Part shown: piece by piece, positions 5,165-6,846 of the stretch
How positions within the stretch are numbered: the first letter of the stretch is position 1
Layout: every line of letters starts with the position of its first letter
Origin: Solirubrobacterales bacterium
GTDB lineage: Bacteria > Actinomycetota > Thermoleophilia > Solirubrobacterales > Solirubrobacteraceae
Length of the DNA stretch: 6,846 nt
Assembly: GCA_003134675.1 (NCBI GenBank)
Contig: PLBZ01000008.1
Span: 1 to 6,846, forward strand
Direction of reading: 5' to 3'
Translations under genes and position numbers: made by a program
The notes under the pieces: model-generated
The model's database searches: none
What the model was told of the DNA's origin: nothing
What the model saw: only the letters and a program-made list of their open reading frames with translations

Positions 5165-5829
5165 CACCGACATCCCCGGGCAACTACGTGTGGTGGCTGG
5201 CCGGCCGCTCGGCGGGCATGGTCGCGATGCTGATGATCGCCGGCTCGGTGATCCTGGGCCTCGCGATGGCGGCCAAGGCGATCCCGCCGCGCTGGCGCAA
5301 GGACGCGGTCGGCCTGCACCAGCACGTCGCGCTGATCGGACTCGCGGCGATCGCGGCCCACGGGGCGCTGCTCGCGGCCGACCCGTGGCTGAAGGCCGGC
5401 GCCAAGGGGATACTGATCCCTTTCGCGATCGGCTACCGGCCGCTGTGGACCGGCCTGGGCATCATCGGCGGCTACCTGGCCTTCATCCTCGGACTCAGCT
5501 TCTACGCCCGGCGGCGGATCGGCGTCCGTGTGTGGCGCCGCATGCACCGGCTGACGGTCGTGGTGTACGTGCTCTCGCTCGGGCATGTCCTGGGCGCCGG
5601 TACCGACACCTCGATTCCGGCGGTGCGCTACGCGATGCTCGCGAGCGCCCTGCCGGTCCTGTTCCTGTTCGCGCTGCGACTGCAGCGCAATGGAGGCCGG
5701 CGTGGCGCTCCCCGCTCCGCGGCGGCCCCCATACAGGCGCCCAAGGGGCGCGGCACGACAAGTAGAGAGGCCGCCCGTGCCGCGCCGCCGGGCTCGCGGA
5801 TGGAGCCGAGCGCCTCACGGGCAACCTGA
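5161..5829 (+). CDS. Ferric-reductase-like (FRD/YedZ-type) membrane cytochrome b without a flavin domain
   Basis: The 222-residue protein has a hydrophobic core of about five or six helices (roughly residues 16-38, 53-72, 84-113, 130-146, 154-173), of the size seen in stand-alone ferric-reductase-like transmembrane domains. Five histidines occur: H53, H55, H67, H129 and H142. H53-H67 (13 residues between) and H129-H142 (12 between) have the same spacing as the two heme-binding pairs of NADPH oxidases and ferric reductases, so two stacked b hemes across the membrane are plausible. No FAD or NAD(P) domain follows; the last 45 residues are a basic, Ala/Arg/Ser-rich tail. Electrons must therefore come from separate proteins, and the ferredoxin encoded 18 bases downstream is a good candidate donor. 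The ATG overlaps the apbE stop (ATGA). The true electron acceptor, and whether transfer runs inward or outward, cannot be read from the sequence. Confidence 0.88.
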   Translation: MTPTSPGNYVWWLAGRSAGMVAMLMIAGSVILGLAMAAKAIPPRWRKDAVGLHQHVALIGLAAIAAHGALLAADPWLKAGAKGILIPFAIGYRPLWTGLGIIGGYLAFILGLSFYARRRIGVRVWRRMHRLTVVVYVLSLGHVLGAGTDTSIPAVRYAMLASALPVLFLFALRLQRNGGRRGAPRSAAAPIQAPKGRGTTSREAARAAPPGSRMEPSASRAT

Positions 5830-5847
5830 TCGAGCGAAAGGAATCTC

Positions 5848-6054
5848 ATGTCCTACATCCCTACGATCGACGAGGGCAGCTGCATCGGGCAGGGAGACTG
5901 CATGGACCTGCTGCCCGAGGTCTTCCAGGTCGACGATTGCGCGCGTGTGATCGGCACGGGCCCCGACGACGGCCTGCTGAAGGCGGCCCGCGAATGTCCC
6001 ACGGAGGCGATCGTGCTGGTCGATTCCCGGACGGGCGAGCAGGTCTATCCTTGA
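5848..6054 (+). CDS. Small single-cluster ferredoxin, probably [3Fe-4S]
   Basis: This 68-residue protein is of normal length for actinobacterial one-cluster ferredoxins. The ligands are C12 and C18 in SCIGQGDC and C50 in RECPTEAI. The position that carries the second cysteine in [4Fe-4S] relatives (residue 15) is glutamine, so a [3Fe-4S] cluster is expected; C31 is probably not a ligand. Such ferredoxins are cytoplasmic electron donors, best known for serving cytochromes P450. No P450 is in the window, and the gene lies 18 bases after the membrane cytochrome, so electron delivery to that heme protein is the most economical role (inference). AAGGA at 5838-5842 gives a good ribosome binding site five bases before the ATG. 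It is the last gene of the plus-strand run and is followed by a convergent gene. Confidence 0.92.
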   Translation: MSYIPTIDEGSCIGQGDCMDLLPEVFQVDDCARVIGTGPDDGLLKAARECPTEAIVLVDSRTGEQVYP

Positions 6055-6126
6055 GAGCACTACCGCGCACAGCCAAGCGCGTAAGCATTCACGCTGAGCG
6101 CATTCAGGGATCCACTGGCTGCGCAC

Positions 6127-6846
6127 CTAGATGGAGCTGCTCGGCGACCGTTCTGGTCGAGCGGGCGTGCACAGCTTCGCCGGCGGCGAGGCCGGGGCTG
6201 CGCCCAGGGCCGCCGCCACCAGTTCCGCCGTGACCGGCGTGAGCAGGATCCCGTTGCGATAGTGGCCGGTAGCCCACACCAGTCCCTCGAAGGCGCCCGG
6301 GCCGACCACGGGCATGTTGTCGGGCGTGCCGGGCCGAAGCCCCGCCGCGACTTCCTCGACCTCGAGCTCGAGCACCGCTGGCACGAGCTCGGAAGCGTGG
6401 CGCAAGAGGCCGTGCAGCGCTCCGGCGGTGACGGTCTCATCGAAGCCGCGCTCCTCGACTGTTGCGCCGAGCGCGTAGCGGCCGTCGGCGCGTGGGACAA
6501 GGTAGCCGCCCTCGAAGCGCACGACCCTCTTCAGCAGCCCCAGGCCGGCGGGATCCCGCAGCAACATGATCTGGCCCTTCACTGGCCGCACTGCGACCTC
6601 GCCGAGCGCAGCCGACCAGGCGCCTGCGGCCACCACGACGCTGCCGGCGGCGAGCCTCGAGCCGTCCACGAGTGTGACGCCGTCGACGCGCCCGGACGCG
6701 CACCGCAACCCCGAGACGGCTACACCCTCGCGCAGCACAGCGCCCGCTCGGCGCGCCGAGACCGCGAGCGCCTCGGTCAGCCAGCGAGGATCGACGCTCT
6801 GCTCACCGGGTAGCGATACGGCCAGGCGCAGTGTAGGTGCGAGCGC
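6127..6846 (-). CDS. thiO: C-terminal part of ThiO-type glycine oxidase (FAD-dependent amine oxidase)
   Basis: The frame is open from the right edge, so the N-terminal Rossmann FAD site is outside the window; 239 C-terminal residues are present. Counting from the edge, LPGEQSVDPRWL (12-23) matches the Val-Asp-Pro substrate-domain start of DAO/ThiO proteins. VVAAGAWS (71-78) is the second FAD contact, and the stretch GLRPGTPDNMPVVG (169-182) with GHYRNGILLTP (194-204) is the characteristic C-terminal FAD- and substrate-binding region of glycine oxidase. ThiO oxidises glycine to iminoglycine for the thiazole ring of thiamine. Thi genes would be expected beyond the right edge, upstream of this gene's missing start, if this is a thiamine operon. 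It converges on the redox cluster and is probably unrelated to it. Another member of the DAO family, such as a sarcosine oxidase-like enzyme, is possible but the GHYRNGI motif favours ThiO. Confidence 0.88.
   Translation of the reverse strand, partial: ALAPTLRLAVSLPGEQSVDPRWLTEALAVSARRAGAVLREGVAVSGLRCASGRVDGVTLVDGSRLAAGSVVVAAGAWSAALGEVAVRPVKGQIMLLRDPAGLGLLKRVVRFEGGYLVPRADGRYALGATVEERGFDETVTAGALHGLLRHASELVPAVLELEVEEVAAGLRPGTPDNMPVVGPGAFEGLVWATGHYRNGILLTPVTAELVAAALGAAPASPPAKLCTPARPERSPSSSI

Noticed and set aside
4148..5173. A 341-codon open frame on the minus strand opposite apbE
   Set aside because: The plus strand holds every ApbE motif in the right order; the minus-strand product is Arg/Ala/Gly-rich without recognisable structure.
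6055..6126. Possible bidirectional terminator between the convergent ferredoxin and thiO genes
   Set aside because: CGCGC (6064-6068) can pair with GCGCG (6077-6081) around an 8-base loop, but the stem is only five pairs and no T-run follows on either strand. A doubled GCATTCA (6085-6091, 6100-6106) is also too short to mean anything.
6262..6813. A plus-strand open frame opposite the thiO fragment
   Set aside because: The minus strand encodes clear glycine oxidase motifs to the edge; the plus-strand product has no recognisable feature.

Overview
The window is very GC-rich and densely packed, with stop/start overlaps between most genes. It looks like chromosomal DNA of a high-GC actinobacterium. 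The Ser/Thr/Ala-rich small membrane proteins next to an ApbE/ferric-reductase-like gene pair would fit Thermoleophilia (Solirubrobacterales-like), but that placement rests on general resemblance, not on a marker gene. No rRNA, tRNA, CRISPR array, insertion sequence or phage gene was seen.

Layout. Bases 1-388 hold the 3' end of an iron-sulfur oxidoreductase whose C-terminus carries two [4Fe-4S] motifs (DsrL/GltD-like). After an 11-base gap comes an OmpR/PhoB-type response regulator (400-1131), then its membrane histidine kinase (to 2501). The best-placed ribosome binding site for the kinase points to a GTA codon rather than a standard start. The kinase overlaps a run of four small proteins (2498-2896, 2998-3543, 3536-3877, 3870-4184), each with one N-terminal membrane segment and, in at least three, a low-complexity Ser/Thr/Ala/Gly-rich tail. 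They are followed, again by overlaps, by an ApbE-family FMN transferase (4181-5164), a ferric-reductase-like membrane cytochrome with four suitably spaced heme-ligand histidines and no flavin domain (5161-5829), and a small probable [3Fe-4S] ferredoxin (5848-6054). On the opposite strand, and cut by the right edge, is the C-terminal part of a ThiO-type glycine oxidase (6127-6846).

How the parts may work together. ApbE enzymes attach FMN covalently to threonine or serine in other proteins, FRD-type cytochromes move electrons across the membrane through heme, and the ferredoxin could donate electrons on the cytoplasmic side. The usual acceptor, a protein with an FMN-binding domain, is not in this window. 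The small membrane proteins fill that position. They share a GSY(A)GSSL-x2-TR-x-S signature, a juxtamembrane AG-[AS]-DPALR box and repeated TR-x-SG elements, some of which read SGAT or SGAS like the core of known flavinylation sites. The working hypothesis is a two-component-regulated transmembrane electron-transfer system whose small membrane proteins are flavin carriers or partners. The gene layout and shared motifs are seen directly; the flavinylation and the electron path are inference.

All seven junctions between consecutive plus-strand genes after the first are overlaps or gaps of 18 bases or less, except for one 101-base gap (2897-2997). That gap is the only roomy place for an internal promoter. 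No stretch over 300 bases is without a gene.
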